A stretch of 64,000 nt of DNA, from positions 91,509 to 155,508 of the forward strand of contig NZ_FAOZ01000021.1 in the NCBI RefSeq assembly GCF_001536285.1, read 5' to 3'. A program made the translations under genes and the position numbers. This document shows positions 41,686 through 50,494 of the stretch, piece by piece. The notes under the pieces are model-generated. The model made no database searches and had not been told where the DNA came from. It saw only the letters and a program-made list of their open reading frames with translations. Source of the DNA: Parafrankia irregularis (GTDB lineage: Bacteria; Actinomycetota; Actinomycetes; Frankiales; Frankiaceae). Within the stretch, counting starts at the first letter, position 1; each line of letters starts with the position of its first letter.

Positions 41686-42125
41686 TCGCGAGTCCTCCCG
41701 ATCTCGACAACGGCACGCCAGATCCACACGCGACCCAACGTTCCGACCCCAGAAGGTACCGAGGTGGTCGGAGGGGTCGTTGTCGACGCCCCGCCAGATT
41801 CCTGTCCGTCTGGCGACGACCACTCTGCGCATACCCCGCGGGGCCGGGGCGCCACACAAAAATGTGATTCCCGCCACCCGGAGTCCCCGACATGCGTCGG
41901 GCCCAGACGTGGGGTCTGTCGACTCAAAGACAAACGCCCACACAACGCCCGGGATGTGTCAGGCTCGGCGACGGACATCAAGTGAGCTTTTTCCGTCTCA
42001 CGGCCCGTGGTCAGGATGCCGGTGGGTCCACGTCGGCGACGGAAAAGCTCGCGTCCCATGTGAAGGCGTGATGCGCCACCCCTGGTCCCGCGTTGGCGGA
42101 ACGTCCGAAGGCAGGTCGGTTGGTG
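41686..42125. other. Divergent region with family-B repeat
   Basis: About 440 bases between the divergent epimerase and subtilisin-like genes. The only distinctive structure is the family-B element at 41984-42050. No gene was supported. Confidence 0.5.
41984..42050. repeat. Family-B hairpin repeat, copy 1
   Basis: Arms GAGCTTTTTCCGTC and GACGGAAAAGCTC (one extra T on the left) enclose about 40 bases that share CTCACGG, GGTCAG and a GGT…CC run with copies 2 and 3 at 59.6 kb. It ends about 75 bases before the protease start. Confidence 0.7.
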
Positions 42126-43754
42126 ATGGGTGGCCGACGCGGAAGTCGCACGGCGTTGTCGGCCGTGGTCCTCACCTTGTCGTTCGCTGTGCCCGCAACG
42201 GCGGCCATCGCGGCCGGGCCCACCTCCGCGACGGGGCCCACCCCAACCCCCGGTCTCTTCTCGTCCAGGGAAGAACAGTGGTACCAGCAGAGCCTCCGAC
42301 TGGCTGACGCGCACCAGGTGAGCCTCGGCGCCGGAGTCATCGTGGCCGTCATCGACGGCGGCGTGGACGCCACCCATCCCAAGCTGCGCGGCCAACTGCT
42401 GCCCGGCGCCGGCATCGGTACGGACGCCGCAGTCGACGGGCTGCGGGACGACGACCCCGACGGCCACGGCACCGCGATGGCCGGGATCATCGCCGGCCGT
42501 GCCGACGTCGGGGATCCGGCCGTCTGGGGGGTGGCACCGGCGGCGAAGGTCCTGCCGATCTCCACGGGCGTGCGGGCGGACTCCGACGAGGTCGCCCGCG
42601 GGATCCGGATCGCGGTGGACCGCGGCGCCGACGTGATCAGCATGTCGCTGGGCTCGGTGGGGCATGCCACCGACGCCGAGGAGCGTGCCGTCCGGTACGC
42701 GCTGGAGCGCGACGTGGTCGTGGTGGCCTCGGCCGGCAACACCGAGCCTGGCGACACCGCCGTGAACTCGCCGGCGAACATCCCCGGAGTCATCGCCGTC
42801 ACCGGCACGGACTACCGCGGGCGCTTCTGGGGTGGCTCGGTGCAGGGGCCACAGTCCGTCCTGGCCGCGCCAGGGCCGGCGATCCGGGTTCCGGTACCGA
42901 CGCGGGTCTCCGAGGACGGGCTCGACACCGGCGGCGGCACCAGCAACTCCGCCGCGATCGTCGCGGGTGTCGCGGCGCTCGTCCGGGCCGAGCTGCCCAC
43001 CCTCGACGCGGCCAACGTCGTCAACCGGCTGATTCGCACCGCAACCGACATGGGCCCGCTGGGACGTGACGACCAGTACGGCTTCGGGCTCGTTGACCCG
43101 GTCGCGGCGCTGACGACCGAGATCCCACTCGTCGCCACGAACCCGTTGCTCGCCACGCGCAGCCCCGGTGCCACCGCGGCGGGCGATGCCACGGCGGACA
43201 GTTCAGCGGGCGGCAGCGCGGCGACGGGGAGCCTCACAGCGGCCCCGGACGACTCCGTCGGCCTCGCCCCCTCGAAGCGCTCGGCCGGGCCCTCCGCGGC
43301 GCTGTGGATTCTCATGCTGGGCCTGGCCACGGTCGAGGGTGCGCTGCTCGGAGCACTCGCGCACCTTCTGTTCGGTGCCCGGTACGCGACGATGCGCGAA
43401 CGCCGCAGGCAGCGAAAGGCCACACCGGTGGACCCGAGCTGGTCGCCGCCAGGGCACGCACCCGCACCAAGGCCGGCCTGGCCCGCGGTGAATCCGGCCT
43501 GGTCCACGGCGACGGCGGTCCGGCCCGCGCCGACACCGGTTCGGCAGGCACCGCAGACAAGGGCTCGGCAGGCCCCGGCAGCAGCCCGGCCCGAGCCCGC
43601 GGCGCACATCGTCCGGCCGCAGACACCGCAGGGACGGCCCACGATGCCGGTACGTCCGGTGCATCAGCACCCGCCAGCCATCCGGCCGCGGGCCACCACG
43701 CCACCGTCGGCGGGCAGGCCCGTCGACACCCAGCCCTGGAAGACCCCCCACTGA
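42126..43754 (+). CDS. Secreted, membrane-anchored subtilisin-like (S8) serine protease
   Basis: A 542-residue protein: signal peptide (about 1-32), S8 catalytic domain with AVIDGGVD (Asp), GHGTAMAGI (His) and GTSNSAAIVAG (Ser), a Ser/Ala linker, one membrane segment (ALWILMLGLATVEGALLGALAHLL), and a ~100-residue Pro/Arg-rich cytosolic tail. The layout resembles mycosins of type VII secretion, but no ESX genes are nearby, so a role in processing surface proteins of the island is as likely. Start is uncertain: ATG 42126 gives the cleanest signal peptide, and TTG 42093 is possible. A family-B repeat lies just upstream. Confidence 0.82.
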   Translation: MGGRRGSRTALSAVVLTLSFAVPATAAIAAGPTSATGPTPTPGLFSSREEQWYQQSLRLADAHQVSLGAGVIVAVIDGGVDATHPKLRGQLLPGAGIGTDAAVDGLRDDDPDGHGTAMAGIIAGRADVGDPAVWGVAPAAKVLPISTGVRADSDEVARGIRIAVDRGADVISMSLGSVGHATDAEERAVRYALERDVVVVASAGNTEPGDTAVNSPANIPGVIAVTGTDYRGRFWGGSVQGPQSVLAAPGPAIRVPVPTRVSEDGLDTGGGTSNSAAIVAGVAALVRAELPTLDAANVVNRLIRTATDMGPLGRDDQYGFGLVDPVAALTTEIPLVATNPLLATRSPGATAAGDATADSSAGGSAATGSLTAAPDDSVGLAPSKRSAGPSAALWILMLGLATVEGALLGALAHLLFGARYATMRERRRQRKATPVDPSWSPPGHAPAPRPAWPAVNPAWSTATAVRPAPTPVRQAPQTRARQAPAAARPEPAAHIVRPQTPQGRPTMPVRPVHQHPPAIRPRATTPPSAGRPVDTQPWKTPH

Positions 43755-43806
43755 CCAGCCGAGCGACGCCTCCCGGGGCGTCCGCTCCTCCTACCTCCTG
43801 GCGGCC

Positions 43807-43854
43807 GGCAGGAGTCCGGGATTTTGGTCGTTCCGCAGGCCCTGGCGGAGTCCC
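43807..43854. repeat. Family-A repeat copy, imperfect
   Basis: GGGATTTTGGTCGTTCCGC matches the left half of the family. The right half is replaced by CGGAGTCCCG, which pairs with the outer GGAGTCCGGG region imperfectly. Confidence 0.5.
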
Positions 43855-43891
43855 GAACTTCGGGACGTCGTTGCTGCCGGGCAAGAGTTGA

Positions 43892-43921
43892 GGATCCTGG
43901 TCGTCAGCACGACCAGGATCC
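43892..43921. repeat. Family-A palindrome, perfect 13-bp arms
   Basis: GGATCCTGGTCGT (43892-43904) and its reverse complement (43909-43921) flank the loop CAGC. The upstream words TTCGGGACGTCGTTGC and GGGCAAGAG also match the copies near 48 kb. Confidence 0.75.
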
Positions 43922-43964
43922 CATGATCTTCAAGCGGTGGCGATCTCAGCACCACGCCCGGAGG

Positions 43965-44999
43965 TCAGCGCGGCGGCGGGCCGACCAGCAGGCCCTTGAT
44001 GTACGCCGCGTGCTCGTCCGCCGTGGCCTTGTGGCCGCGGGCCCGGGAAAGCGCGGTACGCCCGGCATAACCCGCGACGAGCATGGAGCGCATGACGTTC
44101 ACCCGTGCCGGCGCGTTGTGCTTGCGCAGATAGCGGACCATCGAGGCGCCACGCATCTGGAGCATCCAGGTCTTGCCGGCGCCGGAGCCGCCCGCGCCGT
44201 GCGGAACGAACAGGTCGGTGCGCAGCTGCTGCCGCAGCCCCGCCTCCCGAATCGCCCGGCCGAGCGCCATGTCCTCGTTGTAGACGTAGAACGTCTCGTC
44301 GAAGCCGCCCAGCTCCAGGAAGGCCTTGCGGCGCACGGCCATGCAGGCCCCCGTCAGCCACTCGGGGCTCATCGGGCGGTTGGGCTTCGGGCGGGCGAAC
44401 AGCGCCGACGACGGCGCGATCTTGTGTGCGCCGAGCACATGCATGAGGACCCGGCGCGGGGTCGGCTCCCAGCCGCCGTTCCCGAGCTCGGGCCGGCCGT
44501 CGGTGCCCTGCATCGTGGCCGCGCTGACGACCAGCTCGGGGTCACGCTCAAGGTCGTCCACGAGCGCCTGCATGATCTCGACGGTCGGCCGGCTGTCGGG
44601 GTTGCCCAGCACCACGTACTCGTATGCGGACGAGCGCATGCCCATGTTCGAGGCCTTCGCGAAGCCCTTGCCGCCGCCCGAGTCGATGTACCGGCCGTTC
44701 GGCCGCAGCGCGACGAGCTCGTCGACCTTGTCCACGCCCTTGGCGTTGTCGGTGACCACGACCGGCAGGTCCGGCGGCAGCGTCTCGAACATCTGCTCCA
44801 GCTGACCACGGCTGTGGAAACTCACCAGGGACAGCTCGAACGACCAGCCGGGCGCGACGGGCCGGGTGCTCGGTGCGGCCGCGGATGTGGCTGCGTCCGC
44901 CGCCACATCCGCCGCGGCTGCCGCGTCCGCGGGAGCGCTGGGCGCTGTCGGCTCCACGGGCTCGGTTTCGGCAGCCGGGACGGCATCGTTGTCCGACAC
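43965..44999 (-). CDS. Family 2 glycosyltransferase, rhamnosyltransferase-like
   Basis: A 344-residue protein. After about 45 Ala-rich residues it has a GT-A fold with the order of blocks seen in WbbL-type rhamnosyltransferases: VVVTDNA, GGKGFAKASNMGMR, VLGNPDSRPT (in place of a DxD), and the acceptor-site motif GGFDETFYVYNEDMALGRAIREAG. A C-terminal helical tail follows. It probably adds a deoxyhexose to a lipid-linked acceptor in the cytosol. GTG 44999 has GAGAGGAG upstream. It lies 11 bases after the next GT2 gene on the same strand, so both are one unit. Confidence 0.82.
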   Translation of the reverse strand: MSDNDAVPAAETEPVEPTAPSAPADAAAAADVAADAATSAAAPSTRPVAPGWSFELSLVSFHSRGQLEQMFETLPPDLPVVVTDNAKGVDKVDELVALRPNGRYIDSGGGKGFAKASNMGMRSSAYEYVVLGNPDSRPTVEIMQALVDDLERDPELVVSAATMQGTDGRPELGNGGWEPTPRRVLMHVLGAHKIAPSSALFARPKPNRPMSPEWLTGACMAVRRKAFLELGGFDETFYVYNEDMALGRAIREAGLRQQLRTDLFVPHGAGGSGAGKTWMLQMRGASMVRYLRKHNAPARVNVMRSMLVAGYAGRTALSRARGHKATADEHAAYIKGLLVGPPPR

Positions 45000-45010
45000 G
45001 TGAACTCCTC

Positions 45011-46231
45011 TCAGCTCGCCCTGGAGGCCGGCGTGCTCGCGGGGCCGGAGGCGGCCTCGGGAGCGGACGGAAGCTGGGTCGGGGACTGCGCGGCGGCCGG
45101 GGCCTGCCGTTCCGGCTTCGGCCAGACCGCGGGACGGTCGTGGGCGAGGAAACGGCGTACCCCGCCGAGCGCCACGGCCTGCAGGAAGAACACCTGGGCC
45201 ACCAGCCGGCTCGGGCCGGGCGGTGTGCCGCCCCTCATGAGCACGCCGGCGCTGGCCGCACCGGCCGCGTTGCCGACCAGGAAGAGCCGGGCCCCCCAGC
45301 TGTGCCGCGCCGCCGGCACAGCCAGCGCCACCAACGCCACGTGTGCCATCGGCCCGAACGAGGATCGGACGAGCCGGTGCCCCCAGAGCTGGGCGGTCAC
45401 GGGCAGCGCGCCGGGGACGAGCGCCTCACGGCGCCGCCAGAGCATGTCCAGGTTCCCGGCGACGATTCGGGTACGACGTTCCCATTCGGCGTCATAGTCC
45501 GGTGCGGACGTCTCTATCGAATACGCCTCGGGCTCGTAGACCACCCGCAGACCACTTTCGAGAATGTCCAACGCGAGCCAGGCATCATCGACCGCGGTGT
45601 CGCCCGGCAACGGGCGGAACGCCTTACGCCGGAAAGCGAGCATCTCGCCGACCACGCCGATGGTGGCACCCGTCGCCGACTCGCACTGCTTGAGCCAGGA
45701 CTCGAACTTCCAGTAGAAGCCCTGGGCACCCGCCGGGTCGTCGACCTGTTTCTCACCGGCCACCGCACCGACGGTCTCATCGGTGAAGTGGCGGGCCGCG
45801 GCGCGCAGCGCGTGCGGCGCCAGCACCGCGTTGGCATCGGTGAGCACAACCACGTCATGGCTCGCCGCCGCGACCCCGCGGTTGACCGCACGGGCCTTGC
45901 CCAGCCGCTCCCCGGAGGAGAGGACGCGGACGCCGGGGCGGCGGGCGGCCGCGGCCGTCTCCGCGTCGTCCGCGACGACCACGATCTCCATCTGCCCGGG
46001 GTAGTCCGTACCGGTCAGCTCGTCGAGCTTCGTACCGATGACGGCGGCCTCACGGTAGGCGGAGACCACCACGCTCAGCCCCGGCCAGACCTCTGGGTCC
46101 TCCGGCTGTGACGGTGTGAGCCCACGACTCCGGTACCCGATATAGGCGGGATACAGAACGTGACCGTACACGGCGGTCGCACCGAGTGCCGCGATCGCGA
46201 CGCCCTTACCGAACGCACGAGCTCCTGTCAT
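45011..46231 (-). CDS. Membrane glycosyltransferase, family 2
   Basis: A 406-residue protein: an N-terminal hydrophobic segment, a GT-A domain with VVVSAYREAAVIG, LSSGERLGKARAVNRG, VVLTDANAVL (metal-site variant) and DDAWLALDILESGLRVVYEPEA, then two or three hydrophobic segments and a Pro/Ala tail. The QxxRW-like ERRTRIVAGNLDMLWRRR suggests a processive enzyme, as in hyaluronan or cellulose-synthase relatives. The product is not predictable. ATG 46231 was chosen over an upstream in-frame start. It precedes the rhamnosyltransferase-like gene with which it is co-oriented. Confidence 0.78.
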   Translation of the reverse strand: MTGARAFGKGVAIAALGATAVYGHVLYPAYIGYRSRGLTPSQPEDPEVWPGLSVVVSAYREAAVIGTKLDELTGTDYPGQMEIVVVADDAETAAAARRPGVRVLSSGERLGKARAVNRGVAAASHDVVVLTDANAVLAPHALRAAARHFTDETVGAVAGEKQVDDPAGAQGFYWKFESWLKQCESATGATIGVVGEMLAFRRKAFRPLPGDTAVDDAWLALDILESGLRVVYEPEAYSIETSAPDYDAEWERRTRIVAGNLDMLWRRREALVPGALPVTAQLWGHRLVRSSFGPMAHVALVALAVPAARHSWGARLFLVGNAAGAASAGVLMRGGTPPGPSRLVAQVFFLQAVALGGVRRFLAHDRPAVWPKPERQAPAAAQSPTQLPSAPEAASGPASTPASRAS

Positions 46232-46717
46232 GGCATTACCGTAGCGGTGGCCTTGCGCGTCCGCAGAGAGGCCCCCGGGCATCGTTCCCGTCAGATCGGC
46301 GACGCCCGTCGAGTCGCGATCACCGTCCGCTCAACGGATCGGCTTCGCCGTGGTCTGATCCGTGATCTGGTTCGCGCCGACAGACGGGCACGTCACCTCG
46401 CAGCCGGTCCGTGTTTATTGCGCTCGCAATGAAGCCGAAACAGCCGTGTTCCCCCGCCGCATTCCGCCGCGGGTCGCACCGGACTTGTCCCACTGGCCCT
46501 GGCGCACGGGCCTTTCGGCGCGGGCATCTGCCAATCCGGCCGGAGTCCGGTGGTACCAAGGTGCCAGTCGGCCGCGAGCTCCCGCCAGCAGGTCCCGCCA
46601 GCCGGCCCCGCACGGGCCGGTCCCCCACGACGGCGCGGGCAATGGCGGCGACGCCCCGGCCCGCCGTTCGTGGACCGGTCGGCGGCGTCGCGGGACCAAC
46701 GGGCTACAGTTGCTGGG
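46232..46717. other. Divergent region between two glycosyltransferase genes
   Basis: About 485 bases with no supported gene. The right end contains TACAGT seven bases before the GT4 start. Nothing else recognisable was found. Confidence 0.4.
46705..46710 (+). promoter_or_regulatory. -10 element (TACAGT) for a leaderless GT4 transcript
   Basis: TACAGT is followed by exactly seven bases and the ATG. There is no ribosome-binding sequence, so a leaderless mRNA is likely. Confidence 0.5.
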
Positions 46718-47968
46718 ATGAGCGACTCCGAACGCTGGATCGTCGTGGTCGAGGAGCCCTTCCTGCCCGCGGATGCCGGTGGGCGTGTGGAGACATTCAG
46801 CTTCCTCACCGCGGCCTCGGCGGCCGGTATCCGGATGCAGGTCCTGGTGCCGTCCCGTACCGACCTCGATATCGCCGCCTATGAGGAGGCCGTTCCCGGC
46901 GCGGCCGTCATCCGGCTTCCCCGGGACGACAGTCCCCTCGCGCACCTGTCCCCGCGGCCCTTCATCCACGCGTCGCGCCCCGTCGGGCCGTTGCGCAAGG
47001 CCCTGCGGCAGACGCCACCCCGAGCCGACTTCGTCATCAGCTACAGCTGCCGGACGTCGCATCTGGGCGAGGAGATCGCGCGCATCTGGCGTCTTCCGCA
47101 CCTGGTGCGCGCGCACAACATCGACTCGGAGTTCTTCCACGTCCTCGCCCGGAGCTCCAGCGGGCCCCGCGCGGTCGCCTACGAGCTGGAGTACCACCGC
47201 CTCCGGCTGGCCGAGCAGGAGATGCACCACTCGCCGCTCATCAACGCCATCGCCGACATCTCGGTCGAGGACCACGAATGGCGCCGGCCGCGGGCGAGCG
47301 TCCCGACATACCATCTGCCACCGTTCCTGCCGGCCAGCACGGTCGCGGGTGTGCGGGCGGCGGGCGGGCTCGCGGGCATCGAGCGGGCGGGGACCACCGC
47401 GGTGTTCGTCGGCTCGCTGGACACGCCCACGAACATCGAGGCGCTGCGGTGGTTCCTCGGGGGCTGCTGGCCGACGATCCGCCAGCGCCACCCCGAGGCG
47501 ATCCTGCAGGTCGTCGGGCGGCGCCCCGAAGAGGGGCTCGCACAGTGGCTCGGCGGTTTCGACGGTGTCGAGCTGCACACCGACGTGCCGAGCGTCCTCG
47601 GCTACGTCGCCGGCGCCACGGTGTCGGTGAACCCGATGCAGTCCGGGTCCGGTGTCAACATCAAGGCGATCGAGGCGATGTCGGTCGGCACACCGGTGGT
47701 GAGCACGCCGACGGGCAGCCGTGGCCTCGGCTGGCGCGCGGGTGAGCACCTGCTCGTCGCGGACGACCCGGCCGCGTTCGCCGACGCGGTCTGCGGCCTG
47801 TTGGAGAACCCGTGGCTGGCCGCCGAGGTCGGCACCGCGGGCCGCGACTTCGTCCTGCGAGAGCTTGATCATGCGACGCTCATCGGCCGCCTCCGGAGCA
47901 TGCTGGCCGATCAGCATCGCGCGGCCACAGCCGCGGCGCCGGGCCAGCCGGCCGCGACACTCCGGTAG
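46718..47968 (+). CDS. Family 4 glycosyltransferase
   Basis: A 416-residue GT-B enzyme. N-terminal region: EPFLPADAGGRVETFSFL and RAHNIDSEFF. C-terminal donor-binding region: TTAVFVGSLDTPTNIEALRWFL, QVVGRRP, and NPMQSGSGVNIKAIEAMSVGTPVVSTPTGSRGL, the E-x7-E-like motif of GT4. It should transfer a nucleotide-sugar residue with retention during assembly of the surface glycan. It probably has a leaderless mRNA (TACAGT seven bases upstream, no ribosome site). Divergent from the GT2 pair and convergent with the PIG-L gene. Confidence 0.83.
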   Translation: MSDSERWIVVVEEPFLPADAGGRVETFSFLTAASAAGIRMQVLVPSRTDLDIAAYEEAVPGAAVIRLPRDDSPLAHLSPRPFIHASRPVGPLRKALRQTPPRADFVISYSCRTSHLGEEIARIWRLPHLVRAHNIDSEFFHVLARSSSGPRAVAYELEYHRLRLAEQEMHHSPLINAIADISVEDHEWRRPRASVPTYHLPPFLPASTVAGVRAAGGLAGIERAGTTAVFVGSLDTPTNIEALRWFLGGCWPTIRQRHPEAILQVVGRRPEEGLAQWLGGFDGVELHTDVPSVLGYVAGATVSVNPMQSGSGVNIKAIEAMSVGTPVVSTPTGSRGLGWRAGEHLLVADDPAAFADAVCGLLENPWLAAEVGTAGRDFVLRELDHATLIGRLRSMLADQHRAATAAAPGQPAATLR

Positions 47969-48031
47969 CCCCAGCGGATCCCGAGCTCCGGGCGGCCGTT
48001 GCCACTTTTGCCGCAGTTGCCGCCTGGCAGG

Positions 48032-48073
48032 ATCTGAGGATTCTGGTCGGTGGGACGACGCAGATCCTCAGAT
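48032..48073. repeat. Family-A palindrome with ATCTGAGGAT arms
   Basis: ATCTGAGGAT (48032-48041) and ATCCTCAGAT (48064-48073) are perfect complements around TCTGGTCGGTGGGACGACGC, a diverged family core. Confidence 0.65.
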
Positions 48074-48120
48074 TTTCGAACCGTGACTTCGGGCCGCCGT
48101 TGCCACCCGGCAGGACTCGA

Positions 48121-48150
48121 GGATTTTGGTCGTTGGAACGACCGAAATCC
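48121..48150. repeat. Family-A palindrome core
   Basis: GGATTTTGGTCGTT pairs with AACGACCGAAATCC around a central GG, with one G·U pair. Same core as 12014 and 32567. Confidence 0.8.
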
Positions 48151-48213
48151 CCCACTCTTCGCAGGTGCCGGGTGGCCAGCCTTCGTGACTGCCGGGTGGC
48201 CACCCGCCGGTGA

Positions 48214-48867
48214 TCACCAGAGGAGCGTCAGCTTGCGCGCGTCGAAGGCCTCGGCGTAGCGGCTGCCGCACTCCACGCCCCGCAGCCGCATGGTGGCGCG
48301 AAAGGTCTCCTCGTCGAACCAGACCCGGTCGTGCTGGCTGCGGAAATGCCGCTGCAGGTGCTCGACCTTGGCCGCGACCACCGACTCGGACACCGGCACG
48401 TAGAGAGTGGGCGTGCCCCGGTCGCCCTCCCACTTCGGGATCTCATAGCCGAGGATCAGCGCGCCCCGGAAAGCCTGCCAGGCCAGTTCGGCCAGCATGC
48501 GATGGTCCTGATGGGCATCGCTCAGTGAGGGCGCGAAAACGACGTCCGGCGTGATCTGGCGGGCGATCTGGAGCAGCATCTCCTTCACCCCGCTCCACTC
48601 GCGGGGCAGGAACCCGTCCCGAACCTCGTGCAGGTGCAGCGAGCCCAGCGACGAGCCGAGCAGCTCACGGGCACTGGCCTCGGCCTCGGAGCCCCGCTCG
48701 CCGCCGCCGGAGAAGACCACCCAGTGGACCATGGTCCCCGGGCGAGAGGCGATCATCTGGGCGATCGTGCCACCGGCGCCGATCTCCACGTCATCGGCGT
48801 GCGCGCCGAGCGCGACGACGGTGTAGGAGTCGCCCGAGAGCGGGCGCCCGGGCGTCAGTGCGAGCAT
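48214..48867 (-). CDS. PIG-L family deacetylase
   Basis: A 217-residue zinc-dependent deacetylase of the LmbE/PIG-L family. ALGAHADDVEIGAGGTI holds the H-x-D-D zinc ligands and catalytic Asp, and SLSDAHQDHRMLA holds the distal His. Members remove acetyl groups from N-acetylglucosaminyl conjugates, for example in mycothiol or glycan pathways. Place at the edge of the glycan island suggests the sugar polymer or its precursor as substrate, which is inference. ATG 48867 was chosen. It is 100 bases downstream of pth on the same strand. Confidence 0.87.
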   Translation of the reverse strand: MLALTPGRPLSGDSYTVVALGAHADDVEIGAGGTIAQMIASRPGTMVHWVVFSGGGERGSEAEASARELLGSSLGSLHLHEVRDGFLPREWSGVKEMLLQIARQITPDVVFAPSLSDAHQDHRMLAELAWQAFRGALILGYEIPKWEGDRGTPTLYVPVSESVVAAKVEHLQRHFRSQHDRVWFDEETFRATMRLRGVECGSRYAEAFDARKLTLLW

Positions 48868-48967
48868 CGAGGGCTCTGGTCACGCAGCACCCCGCCAACT
48901 TACCCGGATGCCCAGCGGGCGAACATGGTTGGCGCACGGCGCATTCGCCCTGCCTGCGCCGTACCCG

Positions 48968-49555
48968 TCAGCTGGCGTGGAAACGGTTCTGGACCGCGGA
49001 GAGCTCCTCGGAGAGCAGTGACTCGACAGCATCCGCCGCGCTGTCGACGAGCAGCGGAAGCTCCTTGCGCTCAACCGTGCTGAAGTCACGAAGCACGAAG
49101 TCCGCCGGGTCCATCCGGCCAGGCGGGCGGCCGATACCGACCCGCACCCGGAGATAGTCACGCGAGCCCAGCGATGAGGTGATCGACCGGAGGCCGTTGT
49201 GGCCGTTGTCCCCGCCTCCGCGCTTGAGCCGGATGGCGCCGAACGGGATGTCCAGCTCGTCGTGCACGACGATCACGTGCGCGACGTCCACCTTGTAGAA
49301 GGCCCGCAGGGCAGCCGCCGGAGGCCCCGAGACGTTCATGAACGTCCGGGGCCTGGCGAGCACCGCCGGACGGCCGGCGAGGCGCACCTGGTCCACATCG
49401 GCGCGGGAGCGGTGGGATCGCAGCCGAGCGCCGGTGCGCTCGGCCAGCAGGTCCACCACCATGAAACCGACGTTATGCCGGTTCCCGGCATAACCGGGCC
49501 CAGGATTGCCGAGGCCGACGACGAGCCAGGGCCCGTCGTCGGCGGAAACGTCCAC
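48968..49555 (-). CDS. pth: Peptidyl-tRNA hydrolase
   Basis: A 195-residue Pth. [20 protein letters not shown] contains the catalytic His; [12 protein letters not shown] and [32 protein letters not shown] are the other conserved blocks. It releases tRNA from peptidyl-tRNAs that drop off ribosomes. It follows rplY by 23 bases on the same strand, the usual actinobacterial pairing. Length and motifs are normal. Confidence 0.96.
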   Translation of the reverse strand: MDVSADDGPWLVVGLGNPGPGYAGNRHNVGFMVVDLLAERTGARLRSHRSRADVDQVRLAGRPAVLARPRTFMNVSGPPAAALRAFYKVDVAHVIVVHDELDIPFGAIRLKRGGGDNGHNGLRSITSSLGSRDYLRVRVGIGRPPGRMDPADFVLRDFSTVERKELPLLVDSAADAVESLLSEELSAVQNRFHAS

Positions 49556-49578
49556 GTGGTTCGCCGAACGGCTCAGGC

Positions 49579-50208
49579 TCAGGCCGACGCGGCGGCTTCG
49601 GCGGTCTCGGCACCCTCGGCGGCCTCGGCGGTCTCACCGAGGTCGGCCTCGACCTGGGCCGCCGTCTTCTTGGCCAGCCCCTGAACGATGACCAGCTCGG
49701 CGTCAGCTTCGAGCTCGACGCCGCGCGGCAGCTCGAGCTGGGAGGCGGCGATGCCGTGCCCCGGCTCGAGACCGGTGATGTCGACCTCGATCGGGCCGGG
49801 CAGCGCAGTCGCGTCCGCCTTGACGGCGAGCGCGGTGACCTGCTGGTCGACCAGGGTGTCGGGGTGGGCGTCACCGACGAGGGTGATCGCGACCTCGACC
49901 GTGACCCGCTCACCGCGGTTCACCAGGACGAGATCGACGTGCTCGTAGCTGCCGCGGATCGGGTGGCGCTGCACCTCCTTGGGGAGGGCGAGCTCGGTGC
50001 TACCCGAGATCTCCAGCGTCAGCAGGACGTTGGTACCGGCGTCGGTCTTGAACGCGTGCAGCAGATCGTGGGCGGGCAGCGCGATGTGGCGCGGCGGCTG
50101 GCCGTGACCGTAGAGAACAGCCGGGACCTTGCCGGCCCGGCGGGTGCGACGAGCCCCGCCCTTCCCGAACTCGGTGCGCGGCTCCGCGGCGATGCGGACC
50201 TCGGACAT
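49579..50208 (-). CDS. rplY: Ribosomal protein bL25 (CTC-type)
   Basis: A 209-residue long-form L25 with the N-terminal 5S-rRNA-binding L25 domain ([26 protein letters not shown]…) and the C-terminal TL5/CTC beta domain, ending in an Ala/Glu tail. It binds 5S rRNA in the large subunit. ATG 50208 (MSEVRIA) matches relatives. An in-frame ATG at 50220 is an alternative, and GAAAGG directly before it could serve either. Divergent from nothing close: the next gene upstream on the same strand is 286 bases away. Confidence 0.93.
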   Translation of the reverse strand: MSEVRIAAEPRTEFGKGGARRTRRAGKVPAVLYGHGQPPRHIALPAHDLLHAFKTDAGTNVLLTLEISGSTELALPKEVQRHPIRGSYEHVDLVLVNRGERVTVEVAITLVGDAHPDTLVDQQVTALAVKADATALPGPIEVDITGLEPGHGIAASQLELPRGVELEADAELVIVQGLAKKTAAQVEADLGETAEAAEGAETAEAAASA

Positions 50209-50494
50209 GGGGGCGCTCATCCTTTCAACAACTGATAACTCGGCGCCGTCGGGACAATCCCGCACAGTGCCAGCTCACACTGTGCTCTTCACACAGCGCC
50301 AGCTCGCACAGTGATGGATCAGTGCCGGACGGCGAGACCGCGAAGGACGCGGTTCTCAACAGTACCGGACGCACTGCCGTCAACTCCTGACGGGTGTCGT
50401 GTCGCCCAGGACAGTCTCACCTATTGAACGGTCCACCCGACGGACAGTGTGACCGACCCGCCGCAGTGTGACCGACCCGCCCGAGAAGCAGGCA

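Larger units (their letters stand above)
43755..43964. other. Convergent intergenic region with two family-A palindromes
   Basis: This 210-base gap between the protease and a glycosyltransferase gene is almost filled by two family-A copies (43807-43854 and 43892-43921). They probably serve as terminators for both genes. Confidence 0.5.
47969..48213. other. Convergent intergenic region with tandem family-A units
   Basis: This 245-base gap between GT4 and PIG-L genes consists mostly of two family-A units in direct order, each preceded by a CCG(C/T)CGTTGCCAC-like word and GGCAGGA. Confidence 0.55.
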
